The position numbers and the translations under genes are program-made. From an uncultured Lachnospiraceae bacterium (GTDB lineage: Bacteria > Bacillota > Clostridia > Lachnospirales > Lachnospiraceae): a stretch of DNA of 64,000 bases. Below the pieces are notes generated by a model that was not told where the DNA came from, did no database searches, and saw only the letters and a list, made by a program, of their open reading frames with translations. The number at the start of each line of letters is the position of its first letter. The first letter of the stretch is position 1. The stretch is taken from NCBI GenBank assembly GCA_947566645.1, contig CANOKL010000004.1, positions 96,667 to 160,666 on the forward strand. The letters are read 5' to 3'. This document shows, piece after piece, positions 8,015 through 17,049 of the stretch.

Positions 8015-9277
8015 ATGGAAAAATTACTGCATACTCCTGAGGGAGTAAGAGATATCTATAATGTAGAATGCGGAAAAAAATTCACACTGGAGAGCAGAAT
8101 TAAAAAGACGCTGCATCTGTATGGGTATCACGATATCCAGACACCGACCTTTGAATATTTCGATGTGTTCAGAAAGGAGATCGGGACGATCCCGTCGAAA
8201 GATCTGTACAAATTCTTTGATAAGGAAGGGAACACTCTTGCCCTGAGACCAGACATTACCCCGTCTGTAGCGCGGGCGGCAGCTACCTTGTTCGGTGAGG
8301 AGGAACTTCCAATAAGGCTCTGTTATACAGGGAATACGTTTATCAATCATTCCAGCTACCAGGGGAGGCTCAGGGAAGTAACCCAGATTGGCGCTGAGAT
8401 GATCGGGGATGATTCCGTAGAGGCGGATGCAGAGATGATCGCACTTGTGATTGAGACGATGCAGGCGGTAGGACTTAAGGAATTCCAGCTAAACCTGGGA
8501 AGCCTTGAATTCTTCCAGAGCCTGATCGAAGATGCGGCTCTTGACGAAGATGCGACGGAGCGGGTAATTGAGCTGATTAATAACCGGAACTTTTACGGGG
8601 TCGAGGAATACCTGGACAGCATTATGGTAAAGAGGAGTTCACGGGAGGCATTTGCATCACTCGGTGAGATGGTCGGAGGGGTAGAAGTTCTTAAGCGGGC
8701 GAAGAATATAGCTCCTAATTCTGCGGGAATCATGGCGGTGAAGAGACTGGAACGTCTCTATAATGTGCTGAGGCTCTATGGAGTGGAAAAGTATATTACC
8801 TTTGATCTGGGGATGACAGGCACTTATGGATATTATACCGGCATTATCTTCCGGGGATATACCTACGGAATCGGGGATGCAGTTGTAAGGGGCGGCCGTT
8901 ATGACAACCTTTTGGAAAAATTCGGAAAAAATTCACCGTCTATTGGTTTTGCCATTGTAATCGACGAGCTGATGAAGGCCATGGCGAGACAGCGCACGCG
9001 GATTGTGTATACGAGGAAGAATCATATTATCCTGTATGATGAGGGAATGACAAAGGATGCGGTTGCCCTGGCGAGGGATTTCCGCAGTAAGGCAAAGAAT
9101 ACAGAGCTGATTAAGAAGGATAAAGAGCGGCTTTTAGAAGATTATGTGCATTATGGGAAGGAATACTATGCCGGTACGCTCATTTATATAAAGAAAGGCG
9201 GAGACATCCTGATGGTGAATCTGGTTACAGGAGAGCAGAAGGAGATCTACAAGCCGTCAAAAAAGATGGGAGATTAA
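8015..9277 (+). CDS. hisZ: ATP phosphoribosyltransferase regulatory subunit HisZ
   Basis: Class II aminoacyl-tRNA synthetase paralogue without charging activity that partners short HisG for the first step of histidine synthesis. Class II features are visible in TPEGVRDIY, LRPDITPSVARAAAT and GGRYDNLLEKFG. The start at 8015 has GGGAGGAATT upstream; an ATG at 8003 lies inside that ribosome site. Length about 420 is normal. One base separates it from hisG, as expected for a hetero-octameric pair. Confidence 0.93.
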   Translation: MEKLLHTPEGVRDIYNVECGKKFTLESRIKKTLHLYGYHDIQTPTFEYFDVFRKEIGTIPSKDLYKFFDKEGNTLALRPDITPSVARAAATLFGEEELPIRLCYTGNTFINHSSYQGRLREVTQIGAEMIGDDSVEADAEMIALVIETMQAVGLKEFQLNLGSLEFFQSLIEDAALDEDATERVIELINNRNFYGVEEYLDSIMVKRSSREAFASLGEMVGGVEVLKRAKNIAPNSAGIMAVKRLERLYNVLRLYGVEKYITFDLGMTGTYGYYTGIIFRGYTYGIGDAVVRGGRYDNLLEKFGKNSPSIGFAIVIDELMKAMARQRTRIVYTRKNHIILYDEGMTKDAVALARDFRSKAKNTELIKKDKERLLEDYVHYGKEYYAGTLIYIKKGGDILMVNLVTGEQKEIYKPSKKMGD

Positions 9278-9278
9278 C

Positions 9279-9914
9279 ATGCGATATCTGACATTTGCCC
9301 TTGGAAAAGGGCGTCTTGCGAATGAGACATTAAAGCTGTTTGAGAAAATCGGAATTACCTGCGAGGAGATGAAGGATGAAAGTTCAAGAAAGCTGATCTT
9401 CACGAACGAAGCCTTAAAGCTTAAGTTTTTTCTTTCAAAGGGACCGGATGTGCCCACCTATGTGGAATACGGGGCGGCGGATATCGGGATCGTCGGAAAG
9501 GATACCATACTGGAGGAAGGAAGAAAGGTACACGAGGTGCTGGATCTCGGATTCGGGAAATGCAGGATGTGCGTGTGCGGATACAAGAATGCAGCTCCGC
9601 TTCTGAAACATCATGAACTGATCCGTGTGGCGACGAAATACCCGAATATTACCAGGGATTATTTTTATAATACAAAGCATCAGACTGTGGAGATTATCAA
9701 GCTGAACGGCTCCATTGAGCTTGCTCCTATTGTAGGCCTTTCCGAGGTCATTGTGGATATTGTGGAGACCGGTTCTACCCTCCGGGAAAACGGACTGGAG
9801 ATTCTGGAGGAGGTCTGTCCTTTGTCTGCCAGAATGATTGTGAATCCAGTGACAATGCGTATGGAGGGCGAGCGGATTAAAAACCTGATTATGAGGCTTC
9901 GGGCCCAGGTATAA
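9279..9914 (+). CDS. hisG: ATP phosphoribosyltransferase catalytic subunit HisG (short form)
   Basis: Condenses ATP with PRPP. At 211 residues it is the short HisGS form lacking the C-terminal regulatory domain, consistent with the adjacent hisZ. Family motifs are FALGKGRLANET at the N-terminus, VEYGAADIGIVGKDT in the middle and the PRPP-binding stretch VDIVETGSTLRENGLE. A 56-base gap with no obvious signal separates it from hisD. Confidence 0.95.
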   Translation: MRYLTFALGKGRLANETLKLFEKIGITCEEMKDESSRKLIFTNEALKLKFFLSKGPDVPTYVEYGAADIGIVGKDTILEEGRKVHEVLDLGFGKCRMCVCGYKNAAPLLKHHELIRVATKYPNITRDYFYNTKHQTVEIIKLNGSIELAPIVGLSEVIVDIVETGSTLRENGLEILEEVCPLSARMIVNPVTMRMEGERIKNLIMRLRAQV

Positions 9915-9970
9915 CGACAGGGTACGGAGAAGTTACAAATAATGCTATATAGAATCGGAGAGATGAAAAG

Positions 9971-11260
9971 ATGAGAATACAGAAGCTTGATGAGAGATCA
10001 AGAAAGAATCTGCTGGAGGATCTGCTTAAGCGCAGTCCGAACCAGTATAGTGAATATGAGTCTGTTGTTGCAGATATTCTTGCGGATGTGAAGACACAGG
10101 GGGATGCGGCACTGTTTTCTTACACGAAAAAGTTTGACAAGGCAGAGATTACAGCGGACAATATCCGGGTGACCGAAGAGGAGATCAGGGAAGCCTACGC
10201 ACAGGTAGACGAAGGACTTGTGGAAGTGATCAGGAAAGCGCTTGTCAATATCCGGGATTATCATGAGAAGCAGCGCCAGTACAGCTGGTTTGACAGCAAG
10301 CCTGACGGCACCCTGCTTGGGCAGAAGGTAACGCCCCTTGCAAGGGCAGGCGTATATGTCCCGGGAGGGAAGGCGGCATATCCGTCTTCTGTACTGATGA
10401 ATGTGCTCCCGGCGAAGGTAGCAGGGGTTGACGAGATTGTTATGGCAACACCGCCTGGAAGGGATGGAAGAGTCACTCCGACAACACTGGTAGCGGCGCA
10501 TGAGGCGGGTGTGGATGTGATCTACAAAGTGGGAGGCGCCCAGGCAATTGCCGCGCTTGCCTACGGGACAGAGAGTATTCCGAAGGTGGATAAGATTGTA
10601 GGACCAGGCAATATCTACGTGGCACTTGCAAAAAAGGCAGTATACGGGCATGTAAGTATAGATGCCATTGCAGGGCCCAGCGAGATTCTGGTGATTGCCG
10701 ACGAGACGGCGAACCCGCGGTATGTAGCCGCAGATCTTCTGTCCCAGGCGGAGCATGATGAGCTTGCCTCAGCCATTCTGGTAACCACAAGTGAGGATTT
10801 TGCCCGGAGAGTATCAGAAGAAGCAGATCAGTTTGTAGAAGAGCTTTCAAGAAAAGAGATCATCAGCAGGTCTCTGGACAATTATGGATATATCCTGATC
10901 GTGAAGGATATAGAAGAGGCAGTCCTGACAGCAAATGAGATTGCTTCTGAGCATCTGGAAATACAGACCCGGAATCCTTATGAGGTTATGATGAAGATCC
11001 GGAACGCAGGAGCCATCTTTATCGGGGAATATGCAAGTGAACCCCTTGGGGATTACTTTGCCGGACCGAATCATATACTTCCCACCAATGGAACTGCAAA
11101 GTTTTTCTCCCCCCTTTCCGTGGATGATTTTATTAAAAAGTCCAGCATTATCTCTTATTCCAGGGAGGCGCTTCGCCTGGTCCATGAGGATATTGAGACA
11201 TTTGCAAGGGCAGAGCATCTGACAGCACACGCGAATTCCATTAAGGTTCGTTTTGAATAG
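9971..11260 (+). CDS. hisD: Histidinol dehydrogenase HisD
   Basis: Zn-dependent enzyme oxidising histidinol to histidine in two NAD steps. At 429 residues it is full length. Recognisable are YVPGGKAAYPSSVLM, the GGAQAIAALAYGTE segment, VGPGNIYVALAKK, and the zinc and catalytic region around AGPSEI, DLLSQAEHD and NHILPT. It is the third gene of the operon and ends 10 bases before the hisB start. Confidence 0.96.
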   Translation: MRIQKLDERSRKNLLEDLLKRSPNQYSEYESVVADILADVKTQGDAALFSYTKKFDKAEITADNIRVTEEEIREAYAQVDEGLVEVIRKALVNIRDYHEKQRQYSWFDSKPDGTLLGQKVTPLARAGVYVPGGKAAYPSSVLMNVLPAKVAGVDEIVMATPPGRDGRVTPTTLVAAHEAGVDVIYKVGGAQAIAALAYGTESIPKVDKIVGPGNIYVALAKKAVYGHVSIDAIAGPSEILVIADETANPRYVAADLLSQAEHDELASAILVTTSEDFARRVSEEADQFVEELSRKEIISRSLDNYGYILIVKDIEEAVLTANEIASEHLEIQTRNPYEVMMKIRNAGAIFIGEYASEPLGDYFAGPNHILPTNGTAKFFSPLSVDDFIKKSSIISYSREALRLVHEDIETFARAEHLTAHANSIKVRFE

Positions 11261-11270
11261 GAGGAGACGT

Positions 11271-11858
11271 ATGGACCGGAGTATAACCTGTGAAAGAAAA
11301 ACAAAGGAAACTCAGATCAGAGTCACACTGAATCTTTACGGAAGCGGAAAGGCAGACATCCATACTGGAATCGGCTTTTTTGACCATATGCTTGACGGTA
11401 TGACGAGACACGGATTATTCGACTTGTCTGTAGAAGCCAGCGGAGACCTGATTGTGGATGGACATCATACAGTGGAGGACACTGGGATTGTGCTGGGGCA
11501 GGCAATCCTTGAAGGTCTTGGGGATAAGGCCGGGATCAGGCGTTACGGCCATATGATCCTTCCCATGGACGAGACTCTGGCCCTCTGTGCAGTTGACCTT
11601 TCGGGGCGGCCTTATTTTCAGTATGACGTTCCTTTTACGGTGGAGCGGCTCGGCGAGATGGATACAGAGCTTGTGCGGGAGTTTTTCTATGCAGTATCCT
11701 ACAGTGCGAGAATGAATCTGCATCTTAAGATACTGACAGCAGGAAATAACCACCATATGGCAGAGGCGCTTTTTAAAAGCTTCGGAAAAGCGCTTGACAT
11801 GGCGGCTTCCAGGGAGCCGCGGATTGAAGAAGCATGGACAACAAAGGGCAGCCTTTAA
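11271..11858 (+). CDS. hisB: Imidazoleglycerol-phosphate dehydratase HisB
   Basis: Dehydrates imidazoleglycerol phosphate. Single-function form of about 195 residues without the histidinol-phosphatase domain found in enterobacteria. The two metal-binding His-rich motifs are FFDHMLDGMTRHG with DGHHTVEDTG, and ILTAGNNHHMAEALFKSFG. The ATG at 11271 has GGAGGAG upstream; an alternative start at 11253 adds six Arg-rich residues not typical of the family. Confidence 0.94.
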   Translation: MDRSITCERKTKETQIRVTLNLYGSGKADIHTGIGFFDHMLDGMTRHGLFDLSVEASGDLIVDGHHTVEDTGIVLGQAILEGLGDKAGIRRYGHMILPMDETLALCAVDLSGRPYFQYDVPFTVERLGEMDTELVREFFYAVSYSARMNLHLKILTAGNNHHMAEALFKSFGKALDMAASREPRIEEAWTTKGSL

Positions 11859-11873
11859 AAGGAGTAAATGGTA

Positions 11874-13157
11874 ATGAGTTATAAGAGATTAATTCCGTGT
11901 ATTTTTATCGCGGGACAGAGGGCAGTAAAATGGTTTAACAATAAAGAAGTCTTATGCGAAGATGCCGTAAAGCTCGCAAAGGCTTATAATGACAATGGGG
12001 CAGATGAACTGCTGGTTTTTGATCTGTCAGAGACCGATGAGGAGCATGATGAGACGATCGGACTGATCAAAAGGATGAGCCGGGTTATCCGGATTCCGGT
12101 AATTGCAGGCGGAAATATCAGACGGATGGAGGATGTGAAGAAGATCCTGTATGCAGGCGCCAAGCGTGCACTGCTTAATTTTTCAAAGGCAGATAATGTA
12201 CATATGACCGAGGAGGCTTCCAGGCGGTTTGGAAAGGAAAAGATCGCAGTCTCCCTAAACGATTTCGATGCACTGTTCAAGCATCAGCATATTATTCAGG
12301 ACTGTGCAGGGGAGCTTGTTTTTATGCATCGTCTTGACCTCAATTCTGTCATGAATGTTACGGATCTTCCCTGTGTGATTGTTACAGATGCCATGGAAGA
12401 AGAGGAACTTGTCAGGATTCTGAAATGTCCCGGAGTCTGGGGGCTTTCAGGAAAATATATCAGCCGTCCAGAGATGAATTTTGCTTCCTTTAAGGAGCGC
12501 TGCAATGAAGAGAATATTATGATGACTGCGTTTGAGAGTATGATGGAATTCTCCCAGTTTAAGACAGATGAGAAGGGGCTTCTTCCTGTTATTGTACAGC
12601 ACTACAAGACTCAGGAGGTGCTGATGCTTGCCTACATGAATGAGGAGGCTTTCGATCAGACCATAAAGACAGGGCGGATGACCTATTTTAGCCGGAGCAG
12701 ACAGTCACTCTGGGTAAAAGGAGAGACCAGCGGGCATTTCCAGTATGTAAAATCTCTGACGATTGATTGTGACCATGACACTCTTCTTGCAGAAGTGGAT
12801 CAGGTGGGTGCTGCGTGCCATACGGGAAACCCGACCTGCTTTTATCAGCCCATCGCAGGGGCCGACGGGGATGTGAAGAATCCCCTGCAGATTTTTGAGA
12901 CCGTATATGAGACCATTATGGATCGTAAGGAGCATCCAAAGGAAGGCTCCTATACGAATTATCTCTTTGATAAGGGAATTGATAAGATTCTGAAAAAGGT
13001 CGGTGAGGAAGCAACGGAGATTGTCATTGCGGCAAAGAATCCGGATCCAGAGGAAGTTAAATACGAGATGGCAGATTTTCTATATCACGCCATGGTGCTG
13101 ATGGTCGAAAAAGGAATTGACTGGGAGGACATTATCCAGGAGATGGCGGAGCGCTAG
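11874..13157 (+). CDS. hisIE: HisIE with extra N-terminal HisF-like domain
   Basis: Three-part protein of 427 residues. Residues about 3-213 form a divergent HisF/HisA-like barrel. Residues about 225-340 are the HisI cyclohydrolase, with [11 protein letters not shown], the metal-binding DCDHDTLL and CHTGNPTCF. The rest is the HisE pyrophosphohydrolase, with [14 protein letters not shown] and ADFLYH. The barrel starts like HisF, but the position of the HisF catalytic Asp11 is Phe11 in IPCIF, and the Asp130 region reads SLND. The barrel is therefore probably not a working cyclase and may be structural or regulatory. The start at 11874 has GGAG nine bases upstream; 11868 is the alternative. No hisH, hisA, hisC or complete hisF is in the window. 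Confidence 0.88.
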   Translation: MSYKRLIPCIFIAGQRAVKWFNNKEVLCEDAVKLAKAYNDNGADELLVFDLSETDEEHDETIGLIKRMSRVIRIPVIAGGNIRRMEDVKKILYAGAKRALLNFSKADNVHMTEEASRRFGKEKIAVSLNDFDALFKHQHIIQDCAGELVFMHRLDLNSVMNVTDLPCVIVTDAMEEEELVRILKCPGVWGLSGKYISRPEMNFASFKERCNEENIMMTAFESMMEFSQFKTDEKGLLPVIVQHYKTQEVLMLAYMNEEAFDQTIKTGRMTYFSRSRQSLWVKGETSGHFQYVKSLTIDCDHDTLLAEVDQVGAACHTGNPTCFYQPIAGADGDVKNPLQIFETVYETIMDRKEHPKEGSYTNYLFDKGIDKILKKVGEEATEIVIAAKNPDPEEVKYEMADFLYHAMVLMVEKGIDWEDIIQEMAER

Positions 13158-13223
13158 GAACGGCTGCAGTTCGTTAGTATATATCCGGGAACCGGCACAT
13201 ATCCTGTATTGAGGTGAGTGCGT

Positions 13224-13556
13224 ATGAATTCTTCAGAGAAGAGAAGAAAGGAATTGCTGGAGCAGACCAGGAGACTGTATAGTGACAGGAGAGAACCGCC
13301 GGCAGTGCATCCACGGTATGGCGCTGCGTATCACAAGCTGTATGCAGACGAAAATGAGCCGGGTTCCCCGGCAGGAACATTCGGACTTCGGATTTTTCTT
13401 GCATTTTTGCTTTTTGCGGGATTTGTGACAATGGACAGACAGGAATATAAGGTTCTCCAGGTAGACAGTGACCGGATTGTACAGGAGATTGAGGCAGACA
13501 CGGATGCCGCAGAGGTATGGAAGAATCTCTCCAGAGATATATCCTGGAACAAATAA
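13224..13556 (+). CDS. Small single-pass membrane protein, unknown
   Basis: About 110 residues. A basic N-terminal region, one hydrophobic segment (about 52-67, LRIFLAFLLFAGFVTM) and a short acidic extracellular-type tail. I know no named family for it. GAGGTGAG lies just upstream of the ATG. It sits between the histidine operon and an ECF sigma factor and may be transcribed with either. A hairpin follows its stop. Confidence 0.7.
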   Translation: MNSSEKRRKELLEQTRRLYSDRREPPAVHPRYGAAYHKLYADENEPGSPAGTFGLRIFLAFLLFAGFVTMDRQEYKVLQVDSDRIVQEIEADTDAAEVWKNLSRDISWNK

Positions 13557-13562
13557 TTTGCA

Positions 13563-13581
13563 GGCAGCGGGTTCCGCTGCC
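13563..13581 (+). terminator. GC-rich hairpin, weak terminator candidate
   Basis: GGCAGCGG and CCGCTGCC pair perfectly around a 3-base loop and are followed by TTATGTG, which is a poor T-run. It may reduce read-through into the sigma factor gene. Confidence 0.4.
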
Positions 13582-13646
13582 TTATGTGTATCTGGAAGCC
13601 ACAGAGTTTCAGGTAGTTGCCGTTTTGGGGAAGGAGGTGGTGTGTT

Positions 13647-14132
13647 ATGCGAAGCGAAGATGAGGTGAATCAGGCGGTAGAACGGTATGCCGATATGGTT
13701 CAGAGGGTTTGCCTTTATCACTTGAAAAACCAGACTGATACAGAGGATGTGTTTCAGAATGTTTTCCTGAAGTATATGCTTCATGAGGAGCGTTTTCTTG
13801 ATCAGGAGCATGAGAAGGCATGGCTGCTCCGTGTAACAATCAATGCCTGCAGGGATTATCTGAGAAACTTTTTCAGGCGTAATACCGTGTCTCTTGATGT
13901 CCTGAAGGAGGCAGAAGCCGAGGAACGTAAGGACTACAGGGAGGTTCTGGAGGCGGTGATGTCCCTGCCGGCCAAATATAAGGATGCAATCTATCTGCAC
14001 TACTATGAGGGATATTCTGCTGCCGAGATTGGAAGGATTCTTGGAAAAAAGGAGAATACAATCTATTCCCTGCTTTCAAGAGCACGGGGAATGCTAAGGG
14101 ACAAGCTGGGGGGTGACGGATTTGACGAATAA
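13647..14132 (+). CDS. ECF-type RNA polymerase sigma factor
   Basis: 161-residue sigma-70 family protein with only regions 2 and 4. Region 2 (about 10-75) contains DTEDVFQNVFLKY and WLLRVTINACRDY. Region 4 (about 105-155) has LPAKYKDAIYLHYYEGYSA followed by the helix-turn-helix AEIGRILGKKENTIYSLLSRAR. The ATG at 13647 follows AAGGAGGTGG; reading from 13617 would add ten unrelated residues. It overlaps the anti-sigma gene by 20 bases, so the pair is made together. The signal it responds to is unknown. Confidence 0.9.
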   Translation: MRSEDEVNQAVERYADMVQRVCLYHLKNQTDTEDVFQNVFLKYMLHEERFLDQEHEKAWLLRVTINACRDYLRNFFRRNTVSLDVLKEAEAEERKDYREVLEAVMSLPAKYKDAIYLHYYEGYSAAEIGRILGKKENTIYSLLSRARGMLRDKLGGDGFDE

Positions 14133-14973
14133 AATACAGGATGCGTTTGACAATATAAAAGCAGATCCACGGCTTACGGAATCGACCAAAAGGTATCTCC
14201 GTGAAAAACGGAGAGAAAATCCCCGTCCGCAGCATCACCCGGTTATGCGGCTTGCAGTTTCAGCAGCCTGTGCAGTCTTTTTTATGATCATGGGAGCCTT
14301 TGGATATTCCTGGGTGCTTGAACCAGTCTCTTATGTGAGTATTGACGTAAATCCTTCGATTGAGCTGGCATTGAACCGCTCCGACCGGGTTATCTCTGCG
14401 GCGGCATATAATACAGAGGGCGAAGAAATTTTAGATGGCTTATCCCTGAGGTGGAAAAAATATACAGAGGCAATCCATACGGTTATCGAGAGCGAAAGCA
14501 TGAGTGTCTACCTGTCCGGGCAAGGAGAACTGGTCCTGACAGTAGCGGCAGATGAACATCATAAGGAGGAGCTTGAGGAAGGAGTCAGCCGCTGTGCCGG
14601 TCATATAGGCCATGACTGCCATAATGAGAATGCTGACCTGGGTACAGTGTCCCAGGCCCATGAATTGGGATTGTCGCTTGGAAAATATAATGCCTGTCTA
14701 CAACTTCTTCAGTATGACGGTTCAATTACAATGGAGGACTGCAAAAACATGAGTATGGCAGAGATCCTCAGTCGTCTCAGGAAATTCGAGACCAATGATG
14801 TAACAGACGACACAGATACGGAGGATGTAACAGACGATACAGATACAGAGGATGTAACGGGTGGAAATCCCATAAAAACCGGCACAGAAGGATCCGGTCA
14901 GAATGAAAACTGCCACAATGGGAGAGATGACAATACACCTCTTCGCCAGAGAAAGGGACACCACGGGCACTGA
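14113..14973 (+). CDS. RsgI-like transmembrane anti-sigma factor
   Basis: 286 residues from a GTG start inside the sigma gene. The cytoplasmic N-terminal 44 residues would bind the sigma factor. A transmembrane helix lies at about 45-67, followed by the extracellular RsgI-type segment VSIDVNPSIELALNRSDRVI. The outer part ends in an Asp/Thr repeat (DVTDDTDTE twice) and a His-rich tail. In RsgI relatives the outer part senses polysaccharide or cell-wall signals; no recognisable carbohydrate-binding module is present here, so the ligand is open. Confidence 0.82.
   Translation: MTDLTNKIQDAFDNIKADPRLTESTKRYLREKRRENPRPQHHPVMRLAVSAACAVFFMIMGAFGYSWVLEPVSYVSIDVNPSIELALNRSDRVISAAAYNTEGEEILDGLSLRWKKYTEAIHTVIESESMSVYLSGQGELVLTVAADEHHKEELEEGVSRCAGHIGHDCHNENADLGTVSQAHELGLSLGKYNACLQLLQYDGSITMEDCKNMSMAEILSRLRKFETNDVTDDTDTEDVTDDTDTEDVTGGNPIKTGTEGSGQNENCHNGRDDNTPLRQRKGHHGH
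14797..14860 (+). repeat. 27-bp tandem repeat in anti-sigma gene
   Basis: Two full 27-bp units (14797-14823, 14824-14850) and a partial third encode DVTDDTDTE repeats in the outer tail of the anti-sigma factor. Units differ at two positions. Copy number is likely to vary between strains. Confidence 0.8.
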
Positions 14974-15073
14974 CAGCTGCCCGGACTGTTCCGTGCAGGC
15001 AGTGCGCCAGGGAAAGGAACAAGATCCGGCATGAATGGTTTGGACATAACCAGGCAATACTTCCAGTAGATAT

Positions 15074-15105
15074 TTTACATATAGGTATTTTACATAGATT
15101 TTACA
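15074..15105 (+). promoter_or_regulatory. Candidate Pho box (TTTACA direct repeats)
   Basis: TTTACA occurs at 15074, 15089 and 15100 in an AT-rich stretch upstream of a phosphate transporter gene. The last two copies are 11 bases apart, the PhoP half-site spacing known from Bacillus; the first is 15 away. No strong sigma-A promoter is visible, which would fit activator-dependent transcription. Confidence 0.35.
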
Positions 15106-15186
15106 ATACTCTGGTTTCAGATTTGATGTTTGAATTGTACGATATACATAACGCAAGAATCAAATAATGGAACGGAGGTTTTTGAT

Positions 15187-16935
15187 GTGGATATTTTTCA
15201 TGTACTTACAATGATTGGCGGATTATCCCTTTTTCTATTTGGAATGAATGTGATGGGGCAGGCACTGGAAAGGAGGGCGGGGAATCGTCTGAAGACGACG
15301 CTGGAAAGGATGACCTCCAGCCGCCTGATGGGATTTCTGACCGGATGCGGCGTGACAGCGGTGATTCAGAGCTCATCGGCCACAACGGTCATGGTGGTTG
15401 GGTTTGTGAATTCGGGCCTTATGACTCTGAAGCAGGCAATTCATGTAATCATGGGGGCGAATGTCGGGACAACTGTGACGAGCTGGATCCTGTCCTTAAG
15501 CGGCCTTGACAGCAGTAATGTATGGATCCGGCTGTTAAAGCCAGCTTCTTTCACACCGGTGCTGGCGTTTATCGGAATTATTTGTTTTATGTTCTCCAGT
15601 TCTTCAAAAAGGAAAGACACAGGAATGATCCTTTTGGGATTTTCTACTTTGATGTTCGGCATGGAGACCATGTCCTCGGCGGTTTCGGGACTGGCGGATG
15701 TGCCGGAGTTCCGGGAACTGTTCCTTTTATTTAAAAATCCACTTTTAGGTGTTTTGGCCGGGGCGGTTCTGACAGCAGTGATTCAGTCCAGTTCAGCCTC
15801 TGTGGGCATTTTGCAGGTTCTTGCCGCTACCGGACAGGTGTCCTGCGGTGCTTCGATTCCGATTATTATGGGGCAGAATATCGGGACCTGTGTGACAGCG
15901 CTTCTCTCCTCAGCCGGGGCGAGCAAGAATGCAAAGAGAGCTGCATTCGTGCATCTGAGCTTTAATGTGGCGGGGTCGGTGGTTCTGCTGTCTGCGTATA
16001 TGGTTTTACGGGCCGTATTCCATCCGGATTTCCTGAATGCTTCTGTTACCCGGTTTGATATTGCGGTTATCCATACGATTTTCAATGTGGCATGCGTGGT
16101 GATTCTGATGCCTCTGGCTCCCTTGCTGGAAAAACTTGCAATGACAGTGATCCATGACGCAGATGAGCCAGAGCAAAAGGTGAAACTGGATGAGCGTCTC
16201 TTTGCCGCCCCTGCTCTTGCATTGGAACAATGCCGGAATGTGGCGGTTGAGATGGCCCAGGCGGCGGTATGCTGCCTGGCAGACAGTATCCGTTCCTTTT
16301 CTGATTATACTCCGAAGCTTGCTGAGAGGATCCGGAGAGGGGAAGCCAGAACCGACCGTTATGAGGATATTCTTGGCACCTATCTGATCAGACTGAGCTC
16401 CCAGACGCTGAGTGAGGCAGACAGCGAAGAAGTCACAGTACTTCTGAAGATTATAGGAGACTACGAGCGCATTGCAGACCATGCCCTCAATATACTGGAA
16501 TCCTCAGAGGAGCTGCGCGAGAAGAGGTTTACACTGACAGAGGATGCCCTGAAGGAATTTCATGTACTTGCATCCGCAGTAGAGGAGGCGCTGTCACTGT
16601 CACTGGAGGCATTTGAGAGACGTGATGTGGATGCAGCTTATGGGATTGAGCCCCTGGAGCAGGTGATAGATCATCTGAAGGAAGAGATGCGTACACGCCA
16701 TATTTACCGGATGAGAAAAGGAAGCTGCAGCATTGAAGCCGGGTTTGTATGGTCCGATCTTTTAACAAATCTGGAGCGTACCTCTGATCATTGTTCCAAT
16801 ATTGCCGGCTGTATTATTGACACGGCCCACCATACTCTGAATATCCACAAGACCCTGAAAAGGTATAAGGATAACAGTACGGCGTTCGATGACAGATTCC
16901 ATATGTATGAAGAAAAATATATGATACGAAGTTAA
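15187..16935 (+). CDS. Na/Pi cotransporter family protein with PhoU-like domain
   Basis: Membrane sodium-phosphate symporter homologue, 582 residues. It has two Na/Pi-cotransporter repeats, each with the QSSSA signature (GVTAVIQSSSATTVM and AVLTAVIQSSSASVG), and multiple hydrophobic helices to about residue 320. The C-terminal 230 residues are a helical PhoU-like domain. A GTG start at 15187 with GGAGG eight bases upstream was preferred; an upstream TTG at 15130 would add 19 polar residues before the first helix. It appears to be transcribed alone and ends at a strong terminator. Some members of this family have been proposed to move other anions, so phosphate is an inference. Confidence 0.88.
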   Translation: MDIFHVLTMIGGLSLFLFGMNVMGQALERRAGNRLKTTLERMTSSRLMGFLTGCGVTAVIQSSSATTVMVVGFVNSGLMTLKQAIHVIMGANVGTTVTSWILSLSGLDSSNVWIRLLKPASFTPVLAFIGIICFMFSSSSKRKDTGMILLGFSTLMFGMETMSSAVSGLADVPEFRELFLLFKNPLLGVLAGAVLTAVIQSSSASVGILQVLAATGQVSCGASIPIIMGQNIGTCVTALLSSAGASKNAKRAAFVHLSFNVAGSVVLLSAYMVLRAVFHPDFLNASVTRFDIAVIHTIFNVACVVILMPLAPLLEKLAMTVIHDADEPEQKVKLDERLFAAPALALEQCRNVAVEMAQAAVCCLADSIRSFSDYTPKLAERIRRGEARTDRYEDILGTYLIRLSSQTLSEADSEEVTVLLKIIGDYERIADHALNILESSEELREKRFTLTEDALKEFHVLASAVEEALSLSLEAFERRDVDAAYGIEPLEQVIDHLKEEMRTRHIYRMRKGSCSIEAGFVWSDLLTNLERTSDHCSNIAGCIIDTAHHTLNIHKTLKRYKDNSTAFDDRFHMYEEKYMIRS

Positions 16936-16954
16936 TCCAAAAAGGCATTGTTTT

Positions 16955-17017
16955 GGCTCCTGGAATCAGTTATACTGTTTCATATAAGAAACTGTATACT
17001 GATTTCGGGAGCCTTTT
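16955..17017 (+). terminator. Intrinsic terminator after Na/Pi cotransporter
   Basis: Long stem from GGCTCC (16955) to GGAGCC (17013), with further pairing of GTTTC and GAAAC near the loop, followed by TTTTCTC. Lies between the transporter stop and the next operon. Confidence 0.85.
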
Positions 17018-17049
17018 CTCCCGTATCTGGAAAATAGTAGGAGGAATAT

